The notes below the pieces were generated by a model that did not search any database, had not been told where the DNA came from, and worked only from the letters and a program-made list of their open reading frames with translations. A program made the translations under genes and the position numbers. Of a stretch of 64,000 nt of DNA, positions 39,263-52,844 are shown in pieces. The stretch's first letter is position 1. Each line of letters begins with the position of its first letter. The stretch is from Echinococcus granulosus (lineage: Eukaryota; Platyhelminthes; Cestoda; Cyclophyllidea; Taeniidae), in assembly GCF_000524195.1 (NCBI RefSeq), contig NW_020170392.1:355069-419068 (forward strand), in the 5' to 3' direction.

Positions 39263-41507
39263 CTAGACGGGCTCTGATTTGACGTCATCAATCTCCAGCT
39301 GCTCACCGTTGCGAAGTACTGTCACCGAAAAGCTCTCCTGCTCCTTAATAATTTCCGCAACTTCATTCGCGTTAATTATCTTGGTGCCATTAATGGCGAT
39401 GATCACATCTCCGGGCCTCAGGTCGGCTCTGAAATTTGACAAGACCAATTTGATAACACCCAAAACCGATGTATAAAAACCCAAGACCTTTGGGTGTGTC
39501 TAAGACTGGTTTCTGATAACAAAATCAAAGACTGAAGATTGCTAAGCTTTGATAGAATGTCTCTGGGATAGTAAACAATTGGAAATAAATTCCTGCCATG
39601 CGATATCACCATCAGTGCAACGCAGGAAAGAAAGCATAACAGAAGTACATCGAGTGAACCCTCGAAGGACTACCTTTCAGCCGGAGAATTACGAATAACA
39701 CCCTGAATGTAGACACCTGTGCAGTGAGCCCTATCGACACCACTACCAGCACGCAGATGGCCCAGTGATATCAACTCGGCGACCAACTCGGGTGTGAGAG
39801 TTCGCATCACCAGGCCTAAGTAGCGGGTCTGTCTCTTTCCTGATTCGACAATAACAGAGGCGGCATCCCGCCCCATTGCTGTCTCGTCGTTACCGCTGCC
39901 AAACCACTGCCACGACTTTGACCGGCGCGGCTGTGGCGACGGCGATAGAGAGCGCTCTGAGGCACTACGAGAGCGGCCTTGGCGCCGTTGCTCCTCCTCC
40001 GCCGCGAGTGCCTCCTTCGCCGTAGCTAAGAAGCGATGCACCTGGTCGATAGGGATGGCGAAACTCAGGCCCGTATCTGCTATCATCGTATTCACTCCGA
40101 TCGCCTCACCGTAGAGGCTCACCAGTGGACCACCCGAATTGCCAAACTACAGCACAACACCACATAGAATAATTTTATTGCTGAGGTACAACATACTGTT
40201 TACTATACTTGCACACTAGACTACACGATCCCTTGAGTTCCAATGGGTTTCAGTCATCATTGATGCCGTAGCAATCCACTCACATCGCTTCTGTTAACAG
40301 TCCATGAACTCTTCTATCTATTCACAGTAGATGTAAACTAACCGTGATAATGGCGTCGGTTTGGATGTACTTGAGACCGGTGCGGTTGCCCAAATCCCTA
40401 TCAACAGCTGAGACGACACCTGCGGTGACAGTGTTGGAGAGCGACAATGGACTCCCCAGGGCGATAACGAAATCTCCCGGTCGAATAGCCTGCTCTCCGG
40501 ATGCCAGTTTAAGCACTGGAAGCTTTGCCAGCGTCTCAGTATCGGCCAAAATCTAGAATGATGAAAAGGTAACAATTCATGCTTCAAATCAGCCACTGAC
40601 AGCCGAGAAGCCATGGTTATACCCCAAGCAGTGAGCATTACATATTTACAGCACGTTGTCCTAGAGGAGAAATTAAGCCCTAAACCAAATTTAATTCACT
40701 CAAGAAAGCGGAAGACACTTGATTGAGAAAAACTATAGGTTAATCATTTAATATATGAAACACATTGATGTTTCAGGATTCCATCTGGGAACATACGTCT
40801 AACACCAGTAATCCTTGTAGGAAAGAAACTTGAATTATCCGTCTAGCCAGCGACTTGAAAATGCTGTAAAGCACTCTAGCCAGAGTAAAGCAGTTGTTCA
40901 GTTATGATGCGGCTGAAAAGGCACGCTTTACCTGAATAAGCGCCAAATCCGAGTTTACATCGAGAGCGAGAACCCTGGCCCCGAATTCTTGCCCACTGGG
41001 AGTAGAAACCTTCAAGGCTTGCTTGTAGCCCACGACATGGGCGTTTGTAATAACCAGACCGGTATTGTCGACAATAAAACCCGAGCCTGTGGAGGCGTGT
41101 ACTTGGAATAAGTGCCTAGTCGCAGAGATGCAATAAAATAATGCAGATAGTTGGAAGAGAATGGGTGTCGATACTCAAATGCAAATAAGTAGAATGCGCT
41201 ACCCAACGGCGGTGATCGAGACTACTGCAGGGGAGACCTCTTCAACAACCTTGGAAAGTATGTTGAGGGACCTGATTGCGGCCAGGCGTTCAGGCGACAG
41301 GTCGGTTGCACAGATCACCGTGGAGAAAAGACCCAGACTGCTTTTGTTGCTGGCATCGTCGTGATCATCCTCACTGGCGTCATTTTGGCGAGTAAAAGCG
41401 ATCAAGGGGACAGAAAGGGCGAGACAGGGCAAGAAATTCCACTTGGACCGTTTGTGCTGCGAGTGCCTATAGGAGCAGTGGTAGCGGAAGGCGTCGTCAT
41501 GATGGAA
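39263..41507 (-). CDS. HTRA2: HtrA/Omi-type trypsin-like serine protease with PDZ domain (start uncertain)
   Basis: ATP-independent quality-control protease; HTRA2/Omi works in the mitochondrial intermembrane space. Exons: about 41203-41507, 40932-41115, 40343-40552, 39674-40146, 39263-39428; the last four plus the phase at 41203 keep one frame. Catalytic triad: histidine in [10 protein letters not shown], aspartate in [13 protein letters not shown], serine in [30 protein letters not shown] and YIQTDAII are also typical. A C-terminal PDZ domain follows ([15 protein letters not shown]) and ends at ...KSEPV. The N-terminal exon has a short hydrophobic run ([14 protein letters not shown]), as in membrane-anchored Omi, then an acidic stretch. 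No ATG is in this frame before an upstream TAA, so a further 5' exon is needed; an acceptor-like CTCAG precedes 41507. An Arg/Ser-rich insert of about 60 residues separates the protease and PDZ domains. The paralogue call is moderate. Confidence 0.87.
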
Positions 41508-42054
41508 CTGAGAGGTAGCAGCAATCCCTCGCCACCTGGGTGGCGATACCCAAGACGTGCGAAGTATTTTGACCCAAAAGGACTTTAAAAGGGATGATGT
41601 AGTTAGTTACAAAATGGAAGAAAATAGATTGCAATAAGACCCATTTTTATCCATCACTAGTTGCAGTCAGTGAAAATGTGCGCCGAAACACGGCAAGACG
41701 TTCAGTTGTGTACACAACACTCGGAAACTTGATAGAGTAAAGCATCCTTTAATTCGGCGTCAAACAATGGGCCCGTCTGAAGCACACACAAAGCAGTTAG
41801 TAAGAGAGAAAAAAGGAGGCTCATTGGGGACGCACATTTGTTTATTGATTAAAAAAGCGGCTGTATTGCTAAGGTAGCAATTGAATAACATACACATATA
41901 TACGTACACACGTGGAGGGAAGAGATTAAGACGATATTAGAAGGAAAGTAGAGGATGAGTGTTCCAGGAAAGTATCAGGAGGTAAATATACAAAGTGGAT
42001 ACAATTTATACAGAGTAGAGAGACACAGGGAGGCCAGGTGGAGAAGCGAGCGAG
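41508..42054. other. spacer between HTRA and TADA3
   Basis: Should contain the HTRA first exon and the TADA3 3' end, both minus strand. A run of alternating ACATATA/ACACA lies around 41890-41910. No open frame with recognisable homology was found. Confidence 0.4.
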
Positions 42055-45000
42055 TTAGGGAGGTTTCTTATCGAAGGCGTCAAGCTCGGCTCGAATCTTC
42101 TGGCGTTCCTTGAGTGTCTTCCAGGCAAAATCCCGATCTCGCTTCAGTGCTGAGCGCTTTTGCACTTTGTAGCTCTCCAGCTTGTTGTACGCCTCAATGA
42201 CCTGGATGAATAATGGTAGTGATAGTGATAGGTTAAAAACCGACAACCGCACCTGTAGCAGGTGGATGTTTAGGGAGGCATTAGTGACTTGCGTAAGTAT
42301 CACACTACACAGCATTTGGAGCGCACTATTGGCACAAGCATCGCTTTTATACAACCGCAGGTTCTGTATCAAACTGTAAATGGATGGCCTAAAAGTCATG
42401 TGCAAAATGCGACATTTCACGGGTCCAAGCATGAGAAGCAATCGGCCTAAACAACTGCAAAACTTGCGTTGCATACGAGTGAGAACTCGTGAGTTAGCAA
42501 AGGCATGTTGGATGCTGAAATTTCTCATACACTCACGAGACACAAATTCTAACAGTAGTCCTAAAGTGAATTAATTTTCGAGGAAAATAGAAATGAGTAA
42601 AATGAATTTGCTAAGAAGTTAGCTCATTTTTGAGTGAAAAAGGAAAATAGACTACTGCGCGGCGATGACTAGAATGACCAAACAGCATACTGGCAAAACA
42701 GCAGACAAAGGATACATAAAATAAAGACAAACACTTTAAAGCACACGAATGAAATTAAAATACGGGAAGCTTTGCTTGACCGGAATGAGCCGCTTAAAAC
42801 TGAGCCAACAAGAGAGCAGTAGATGCGATAAAGCACATGAATAATGGATTCTGGTACTTAAATGGGAAACGGGCATTGCCCACCTAGCAGTGGACATATT
42901 TTGAGCAAATGTCGGAGTTTCAGGTGGGGAAGGAATTGCATAAAAACAAACAAAGACGAAGGATGCATTGCCACATGATGAAACACAACCAAATTTCCAA
43001 TCAACAGAAGAAAAGTACGAAATCAAATAACAATTAAAAGGCAAAGTTCTTGAAAAAAGCTAAAAGTAGAGTATGAACACGTGCATACAAGTACGGACGC
43101 AGAGAGGATATTACCCAGTGTTGATTACTAAATACCCGCTGGGGGCTGACCAAGCTCGACTACTCGCGGTCCCAACCGAATAACAAAGAAGATAAGGACT
43201 CCAGATCAGAGAGCTTTACTATGTCATTTCGGAACTCAATGAACGACTACAACCATCACGTAGTAATAACTAGTAAACGATCCTGATAGGAGTGGATGAA
43301 TCGGTCCACATAAAGTGCACTAACACGGAGGAGTCATTACCCAAAAAGAGTAAATGAGAAAGTCTTATTCGGATTCACTGAAAATAGCGAATTTGGCGTA
43401 AAAGAGGAAAATTTACAACTTCAAAAATATAAACGCTCAAACTGTTTGTATTTGTAAACACCGCCACCAAGGTCAGTTACAAGAGTGGCAAAGGTGACTG
43501 AAGAAGAAATGCATGCAATTTGAATGCTTGCTTAACCACCCATTCAAAGCATAATGTTAACCAATCACTATCCCTATGGACTAAAATAATAGTGGTAAAA
43601 TATGTTGGGCTTCTCTCTATTATACGGCTAGAATGGGTCGCTCAGAAAGTTTACCCAAACATTGATGGGGGAGGTCAATAATTCGAGCAGAAGGTAGTGG
43701 TTGTTCATAGAATGTTTCGGCGACTAACAACGTACATCGGCATCAGCGATAGCGAGGCGTCGTTGAATCTCCTGCCGCTGTAGATCTCTCCGCGCTGCCT
43801 GAATAAGTCGATGGAGGATGTTGTGGTTCGCCGCACATACTAGACGCAACTCACGTTGGCGCCGCAGCAGGGCGAGAGTCAGCTGGTCGGTACTGCTACC
43901 GGCACTCGCACCCACCGCCTCCACTCCGTTGGTGGTGGTCAAATTGAGCAGACAACTCGAGAGATCGTCGTCCGTGTCCTCGAGGTGGGGAAGAATGTTA
44001 GAGAACCAATCACCACCTTCACTCCTTTTCACGTTACCGTTGCAAGTCGTAACGCCTCGAGGCGAGCACTTTTGTGGCGCCACATCTTCCTCCAACTTGA
44101 CCAGAGATGCGGAAGAGCCTGGACAAGAGCTCATCTAGATCGAGAAAGGAACTCAGTCTAACCACCGCAATGTATTTACACACAACAGGGAAACGGATGA
44201 CGGGGACGGCAGAAAACGAAACAAGGTAGTCGAAGGGAAATAAGTGATAATTCAGAAACAGCAATGCTCTAGTGGTTGCGTTCACATTATTTACTTATAT
44301 TACAATGCCCACAACATCCCTTTCATCAGCATGGAGCCTGAGCGATGCATCGAAAGCGCAATGCCTTCCAATCAGAAAGTGCGTGACCTTGGGTCGAAAG
44401 AGAGGAGCCATAGCTGACAGTTGCTAACATGAAAGCCAATTACCTCTAGAACCCTGAGCAGATGATGGAGCACACAAATAGGGAAAAGTTTCGCAATATT
44501 ACAAGAATATGGCAAATGACATGTCATAATAACTGAAATCTGGTGTCACCGCATAAATTTCAAAGGACATAATGCTCAAGTGTAATACAGCTTGTGACAA
44601 AGGAAATTTTAATAGAAAAAGGCACCGTTGAAACCGTTCACGTTAGTAGACGATAAAATTAGGTTCTAGAATCTACACTAACAAAAAAAATAATCGGTGG
44701 AAAAGATGTCCCTTACATAGTTTACAGTGAAAGAATTTTTCTCGCTGGTGCAATTGTTGAGCACCTTAACAGGTTCCAACTGGCAAGAAGTGAGGGGTTC
44801 AAAAGTCGCCTCGGGGTCAGCACTCGGACCACTGCCACTATCGGTGGCAGAGGGTGGAGGAGGCGGTCGAAGTGGTGCGACTGCATCAGTGGCGTCCGAG
44901 ATGCTACCGCCCATCTCCGTGTCCGCAGGACTCGTGTCCTCATTACCACCACTCGATGGGTCCGTCGTTATCGTTGGCGTGGTCGACATTTCTTCGCCAT

Positions 45001-48000
45001 TCTCTGCCTGATTCCTTGACGACGCACGGCTGTTTGACTGCGAGGTAGAAAACTTTTGTCCCTAACAGGAGAAAACTACCTTTTAATTACGTATATTCAA
45101 CACTATATCGACGTCAGCTGCCTTGTTCACTCATCGATAGCCCTTCATGCCAGCAGAATGAGGCTCTATTAATGCCCCCTATGCTGCATATCTCCCAATT
45201 TTTTCACGCTTATAATAAAACTGTGTCTACATATGCTTGCTTTACAACATCTTCAGGAGTAACTCAGAAGAGACGCTGCAATAGGTTAACTTGGAATTTA
45301 AGTGCAAATTCCAAGCTTTATCCCTATCAACTCAGTGTATGCATTATGAACAGAAAATATGGCTGCAATCTCTGCAGTTCCTTAAACACCTCGTTCCTAC
45401 ATCCCCAAAAAGCCATTCTGTAAATCAGACAACTGTGAATTGCAGCGTTGCCATATTTCCATCAAGAGCGATTAACAAGTTTTAAGTCTGCCCACTTTCC
45501 TATGCTAGTAAGCATTCGCTTCGTGTGGAAAAAATCCGCACTTGGACGATAGCGGCTGTTTCCGGGTTTCGAAAAGCCTTACATTTTGGCAGTAAGTGAT
45601 TAGCACCATCCTTACACAAAGTTTCGTAAGCAAGTCATGAACTGTAGCACGTTGCATATTCAAATGAAATAACCAGGTATTGGATTCCTACCCAATTTGT
45701 AGTAATGGAGGGCGCCAATAGTCAAATTGATATCTCCAAAAAGACCTTTAAAGCGCATTTTAAGGATCAAAAAACAGAGTGGTTACTTTGACGGAAATAA
45801 TAGGTCAAAAACATTGCCTTTCACCAAATCGACTTGACCATAATGAAATCGTATAAATGATTTCCTAAAACTATTCCTGAGGTAAACAGATATTTAACAA
45901 GCACCGGGAAATGTAGGTGCACAGATGCAAATGGTCGAGATTCCAAGGGCTAAAAGAAGCTAGAAACATACATCCACCGGATCGGGTTGGCCGCGCCGGT
46001 TAAATCGAGGTGAAGGTGGAGCAGGAAACTCCTTGGGGGAATGATCGAGTCCGTTCAAGAGTGAATCCTTGCAATCCACTGCCGTCGTCAACTCGTGATT
46101 TTGTATTTCAGAGGCTGCGAGTAAGTGCAGAAATAGAGGAGTAAATATGGAACTTACAGTCAAAGGCGACTCTAAATAAGAGGAAGGGAGTACGCACACC
46201 TAGAATACCAACTGTACAGGTACTCAATTTCGATGGTATTTTATATCGGTAACAAGGACTAAAGGTACGACGGACGATGGGGCCAAAAAAGGCATTTTCG
46301 TAAGTTGTTGGGCTGAAATTGCCCTCCCCATAAGTTGGAAGAAGTGTTCTAACGAAATCGGAAAATAAACCAGTCAGTCAATTATGCGAGGCCTGGTAAA
46401 ACGAAAGATAGTGGAATGTGATGCATGACATCTGGTTGGAAATAACTGGTTCCTCGCTATGGGCCAATCTCAGGCACTAAGGCAGTTGGTCTTTCTCACA
46501 TCGTTACACCCGATAGGTTGCCACTGACTGACAAATTCCCATGAAGCAATAGTAGACAGTCCCAGGCAGAAGACTATGGTCTCCTGGTTTTGCGGAGACT
46601 TGGCCGAGGATTATAGAACAGCTGTCCATTTTTATTTAGCCAATGAGGCAAACGAGTCCATACTATTATCACAAATAGTCAATCACCAACTCTACCTGTG
46701 GTAGTAACCACACCCGTGCTTATGCCAAGACAGTGGAAACTGGATTCATGAGGGCTACTTCTCGGGCACTACTTTAATTCGAACTGACCAATTAACTTCA
46801 AACGGGCCTCAGCAAATTTTGCCGTCAATTTTGATGATAAAGTTTATCATTTACCTTGACTTCTATTCCAGTCTTCCAAATGACCGACTCATTTAGCTGG
46901 GAATAAACTTCGCAGACTACTAACGATTTACGTGCTTGGTACAAGAATTGAAAACACCACGCAGACATTTGTGGTAAGAGGTTCATATTCGAAAAAGCAA
47001 AGAAGCGATGCTTAAAAAATCTTCAAAATATCCTAGCCATAACTTTAAAAGGGGAATTATATCGGGGTGATGGGACTTCACAGCAAAAAACCCAGGAGTA
47101 ATTAGATTGAAGCACAGCCGAAAACTGAGGAACTCAACATGTACGACGATTGAAGGCATCGTTTCAATTAAAAAATGAAGGTCTTGCAAAAAAAGTGTTG
47201 AGATAGAGGAAACAAACTCACGGATAGGTAAAGCATTTGACTTCTCAGACAGGTGAATAAGCGGTTTTTCGGGACGGTGGGAGAGGTGGTTGAGGTAGAG
47301 GGTCAATGGAAACAATCCCAATTCCTCACTAGCTTGGCTGATTTTCTTCTCTACACGAAAGGACGAACTGACCTGCAGTTGACGTGCCAGATTCTTCAAA
47401 GGTTGGCTGCACACACTTGTCAAGTCACTTCTGCTATTCTGTGTAATTAGGAACGCAGAGGCTTCCTCGGTCTCGCAGGCTTTGGACTTCGCTGTAACTG
47501 TGACGCGAGATCAGAATAAAAAAGAATGTTAAGCATGTTTTTTAGGCTGTCCGTGAAGCCAAGTTCCTAAACTTAAGCTGTGGAGGTTAAAAACAAAACG
47601 ATCTTTCAATGTAATATGCAAGCACGTACGACTTTCTAGGCCCCTACGATTCGGTTACGACGTACTACGTCAACTAAAATACCACTCCCTCAGGCCCCCA
47701 ATACGTCTGTAATAAAGTTACTTCCAGTGTTAAACCTCAGTCTCTTCAAGGATGGCTCAGGTGTGCAATGGTGACGGTGTTGGCAAATTCAATCTAAAAA
47801 GGGGGAGCCCTACTTTCTCTAGCTGCTGATAATAAGTAAATCTACACTCAGAAAAACTACTGGAACTGGGTCAACGCTGGCAAACACACCAACCTCGAAT
47901 TTTGAGTGATTGCGAGTAGTAAAGCAAGAAGAGATGTGAATGAAATAAAATAAATAAAATAAAGAGCGTGATTCAAAGATTCGATACATCAACATGGTGG

Positions 48001-50340
48001 GGGAAGCTGAAAATAACCCAGATAGGGGGCTGGTCAGCACTGAAATGAAAGCAGCGAAAAAGAAAAGTGGGTAGAGAATTATGCTCCATGAGGCTACTTC
48101 GCATTTTATTGCTTGATTTTGCTTTACTCAAGCAGTTCTATGAAAAGTAATGGAAGGGCATCCAGGCTCCAGAAAACTAAGGTAGATAAAACTACGGGAC
48201 GGTGCGCATTTAAGTCTATTTAAGGGCTTGTAAGTCTTTAAGTAATGGAAAATTATTGTACGGTCTTTGCCCCTACAATTTAACCAGCTACACCATGCAC
48301 TAGACTAGATTATGAAGGCCAAAGCAGAATAGTTATCACTTAAAGTCCCCAAGACTACTCTCAAAAGGAGTATATGTAACAGAACGCTTTTTACTATACA
48401 TTAATTTAAGTGGAGTCTTCGATTTCTCCATAACAGCATTGTATTCGTTCAAACTACCCAAAACATCAGTTATGCCAGACCTATTTCAACGAGACACTCA
48501 GCGGTTAGTCAGGTGCTATAGAGAAACTAACAGCAAAAAGTGCCTCATACATTCTTGAGCCATATGTGCCACAGCTCCATGAAGGACGGAGGATACGTTG
48601 TCCTTGTATAGGTCCTTCTCCAGAGAACACAGTAAATGCTCAACAGACGAAGAAGACGATGGCCTTATTTCCCTGGGCATAGAGATGGACAAAGGCGACA
48701 ATTAAAATAATACGACTGCAGTCTACTAACTCGGAAAAAATAACTAACTTGAGCTGGGAATCGACATGACGTGCAAGAGAGATCATTTCCGAGGCGGCTT
48801 TGAAGGCCTCGGAGAAATGATCTTGGCTGGGGGGTGCGCCAGGGCAATCTGAATTGGGGACTTCGGATTTTGTGAGATCCCTCCGTAGCCGCTTCGGCGC
48901 TGTGAACACAAGTAGGTTGTTAAACAGTAGCAAGTAGCTGATAACACGGCATTTGATATTACGACTTACAAATATATTCGGCTACCGCAGAATCTCTGAG
49001 AGATTTGGACTGTGGAAGCAGGAAGTACTTCGACGTAGTCGCTTCCTCCACGTAGGACTTGAGGATGCCTTCAAGATAGGAGATGTTGGATTCGGTGATG
49101 TCTGCACAGTACGGCTCCATCAGAGCCCAAAACCGATTAGGAATATCATGACTGAAGGGATGAATAATTGGTTTTGATTTTCAAAGTACACTACGAGTCT
49201 GCAGCGGCAGATCTACGAAGCAAACGAAACTTACGGAGATGTTACTGGACCAAGACGGCCCGTAGTCGGTGATTTGGAAGTCTAGAGGAAATTATCACGA
49301 TTTTTCCATAATTTTAAAAATAAGAATACATATAACTAAAGACAGACAAGTTAGGAAGTAAATAGTGAACAATCTCTAAGGCTCTTGCCCCTACCATAAA
49401 TACAAATTCTCCGAGCAGGTATCCAGTGAACAAGATATCAGCATTAAAAAAAGGACAAAACAAACTTTCCAAGCGTTCAAATTCAGAAAAGGAACTGCGT
49501 TGCAGCTATTAGCATTTAAGGACAATATGCATCCGTTGAAAAATATTAGTTCCAACCGAAATCAGCAGCTTTAACTGAAAACTGACGTAAACTACAAAAA
49601 GAGTAAGAAACAACTTTTAATATGGTGGTTAGTCGTTTAACCAGCAAAAATGCGAACAAAAGCGCCCCTGAGACCATGTACAAAAACCCGACAGAAGCAA
49701 GACCTGAATACAATCCCTAGGGCCAAAGTAAAAGAGATGGTGATGTACTAAATAACGTACGTATTTGGATTTGTTTTTTTTGTCTGGCAAAACCTCTCTA
49801 CTTTCTCCTTTTTGCTGTGATGGCTGCTGTAGCTGTTGCTTTCTCTGGGAGGAGAAGATGAGACTTAGGGGATTGTCGGGATTGGGAGTAACCACAAGCG
49901 AGTCGTCCTCGTTAGTAGGGGTGATTTTCCGTGCGGATGCATCTGCAGAGGTGGAAGCCATTTCGGAGGGATGCTGCGGTCGGTTGTCAGGATCGGGCTC
50001 CAGCAGTCCGAGATTCCGCAAAATTGGCGTCGGAATGGACACCCCACGCAGATAGTGAGAGATGCATGCCATGCGTTGGGTAGTTGCCGCCAATAAACGC
50101 TCCACCTCTGTTTGAAGACATGGCAGGTCAAGTAGATTGAAATTCCCCGTCTCCACTACTACAATAATCAGAAGCAAGGCCAAGTTACCCTTCTCAGACT
50201 TAGTAAATGACACAAAAAGTAACAAACTATTTACTCTGGTGGAGTGTAGGACATTGGATTGGAATATCAACTGCAGAATGTTCTATGGCATAAGCTGCAG
50301 TTTCATGTAGGGTTTTCTTGACCCTGGAACCCGACCTCAT
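42055..50340 (-). CDS. TADA3: TADA3/Ada3 transcriptional adapter of SAGA/ATAC acetyltransferase complexes
   Basis: Ada3 bridges the GCN5-Ada2 module to SAGA or ATAC. Exons: 50235-50340, 49761-50155, 49235-49281, 48970-49151, 48749-48899, 48551-48672, 47373-47497, about 45972-46091, 44726-45061, 43736-44134, 42055-42201. Diagnostic blocks: LPCLQTEVERLLAATTQR (human LQLELETLL region); NRFWALMEPYCADIT (human NRFWASVEPYCADIT); KSLRDSAVAEY; SVCSQPLKNLARQLQ (human SVPHTKSLESRIKEE region); LRRQRELRLVCAANHNILHR; RRDLQRQEIQRRLAIADADV; FAWKTLKERQKIRAELD (human QAWKTLKERESIL). The start ATG at 50340 gives MRSGSRVKK. Exon 2 has tandem TAG acceptors. Splices around 47330-46114 have a second frame-consistent solution (donor after 47330, acceptor before 46114). 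The product is about 700-730 residues against 432 in human, enlarged by Pro/Ser/Thr-rich central segments. Identity is secure; central exon edges are not. Confidence 0.88.
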
Positions 50341-51235
50341 GGTACTAAGAACGAGAGCAATCGTATAATGCAAAATGAATGGTATGTTAATGGAAGCATT
50401 AAATAAAATTAACACTTAAACCTTCATACCGGAAAACAAACGGAAAGGCACATGAAGCACCATGTGAGAGCATAGAGAACCAAGAAACGACAAACTAAAC
50501 TTTTGCAAGTTGCTCGTGTCAAAAGAATTTAGGAAACAAAAAAACCAAGTGGGCAAATAAGAATGAACGCACAATTTTCAAAATAATGAATTAGCCATAT
50601 ACTACATAGCATGGAGCCGACCAGTAGTAAGACAGAGAAAACAACACCAAAATCCGACCACACGTTAGGCCCTCGGTACTTTGCTAGAAGAACAGGAATA
50701 AAACAATCTAAAAGAAGAAATAAACAAGATTTTAACAAATTGTTCAAAATTTTTATCATCCGGAGATATGCACACGACTCTGCATGATTAAACTAACGGT
50801 AGACCACTAAATCGGCACTACTTGATTGGTGGAAATTCCCACGTTTACTTGAGACAACAACTAGTAGTTTAGGCTTTTTTGCCCACATTGTGACATAAAA
50901 ACACCAATGTTAAAGCTTTGCTAAGTTTTTTTGGTAACAAAACGGTGTAGTTGTCCTTATCATAAAGTGTGCCTCAGAGTAAAGGAGAATGCAATTTAAG
51001 ATACCGTTGTAGCACTTTTAAAGAATTTAGGCGGGGATTCTTTCTTTGGGCAGAGCATCCTAATTTCCCTTTTGGTAATGAAAGGTAGAATGCATGCCAT
51101 GACATCATGGTTCAGCGATAATAGGCCCCGCAGTTGCGATCACACTCCGCCCACCCACCTACCTCCTGGCCTACACATGTGGAACGAAAAAGAGTGGGTT
51201 AAAGGAGAGACCCCATAGCAGAAAAACGCTGTGAA
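50341..51235. other. upstream of TADA3, no gene recognised
   Basis: AT-rich sequence that should carry the TADA3 promoter. No conserved coding block, repeat or clear core promoter element could be assigned. Confidence 0.4.
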
Positions 51236-51239
51236 AGTT

Positions 51240-51545
51240 CGGAAGCTATCAAATTTTAAAGGATTTAGGGACCAGTTTTCCCCTTTTAGGCTTGAGCTCT
51301 CCAGTCCTACACGCGGTTGGCGTTGACTCAACGTTCGTCTCCCAATCGGTGTATTTAAACAAACTGTAATACGATGGTTGTTCGTCTCTCGGAGCCACTT
51401 TTGCCTTGGCCCATATACCGCGCCGGGTCGGCTGACCTTCAGACCATGCCAGTAGCCTAAATACCTTCTTTGTGGTGAACACATCTGTTCTGCGCGATTA
51501 TTTAGCGTTCTGAAACTCCCTGAAGACGAATGGAGACACAATACT
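51240..51545 (-). mobile_element. copy 2 of TRIM/LTR-like repeat (terminal portion only)
   Basis: Read on the minus strand, it begins with a diverged family terminal block (gagtttcag near 51515, ggctactggcatgg near 51455) and shares caaccatcgtattac with copy 1 (about 51366-51380 here, 34966-34980 there). The internal and 3' blocks are absent, so this is a fragment or a solo terminal repeat with flanks. Confidence 0.6.
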
Positions 51546-52844
51546 TGAGCAGAATTTATATTCAGCGCCGTGGGGCCCTACAGAACGTGTATGACAGTTG
51601 CATTATTTGTATTATTCCATTGATTGAATGAGTGTAATTATTAAAATAATGCTTGCATCCCAATAGGCGTACGTGCTAAAGGCATTGGGAATTGCTTCCT
51701 TTCATTCATCTCGTTTAAAACTTTTGACAATATATCGGACTTAATAGTTCACGCTACATTTGTACAATTTGCCATAAATTGTACATCTTTTAAGCCACTT
51801 AAATTGACTCTTGTGTAAATGACTAGGGTTTTGTGAATCTTTTTGTCTAATCAGATATTGGCGCAGGAGGTTTTCATGCTTTGTAGTCCCCATAACATGA
51901 TAAGCAACTTGTTCAGGCGACCTGTCATCCGCTACAAAAAAGTGTTATTGTCTGCGTATTAATAAGTACAGATGTAATAAGTGTCAGCATTACGATCCCT
52001 AGATTTCAGTCGAATTGTTTTCGTACGATCTGTTTTACATTAATAATGATACGGGAACTCAAATGAAGCCGATCATTGACCGTGCACAACAAACAACGTA
52101 TTTCACGTATGGTTCATTGCAAGAGCATGGGCTTTAAAACATTGCCTACTAATTTATTTAGTTTTTTCATACAAATCATCCTAATCTTTTTTTATCTGTC
52201 GCGCTTGAACGTCAGTGCATCCTGTTTGATTTAGCACTGTAAATTTCCGGAAAGAAGTAAATAGCTATATGACTTATTTTGTATGCAGTTCAAAATGAGG
52301 GCTGGAAAGTGGTGCTGTTGTCACCGTTTAGGTGGGAGACGCATCTGTTTGAGTCTTTGTACGCCTGAGTACACATCTGGGCCTCGGACCACTGTAGAAA
52401 AAGAGTCATCGCATTCGCTTTACTCACAGTAGACTTTTTGATGTATATTCACTTGTTTCTGCACCACTTGGGATTCCCCTAGATTAAAGGTAAAAATTAA
52501 GAACGAGACGCGATTACACTCGTTGCTATTTGACCTGTCCAACGGAGTAAAACGCGTTTAAGCTTTATTTCCTCATTAAACGCCAGTAACACAACGTGGA
52601 AAATTTATTAACGATACCGCTTATATTTACGGGAATTAAAAATGGCTCAATTTTTCTGTAAAACATTTGGCAACATGTAGCACACCAACGCCAGTGTAGC
52701 TCGCTTTAGTAATAATTTCGCACAAATAAAACGCTGTTACACTAACGCGCCGCTTCAAAAACCTTTTTTCTCTTCGCTAACTGCAGGATCTTTCTCGAAA
52801 AAGAGAGGCGTGGTAATATTAAGACAAAAGATGTGTTCTCAATT
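51546..52844. other. intergenic, no features recognised
   Basis: AT-rich sequence with only short frames. No splice-supported exon, RNA gene or obvious repeat was found. Confidence 0.4.
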
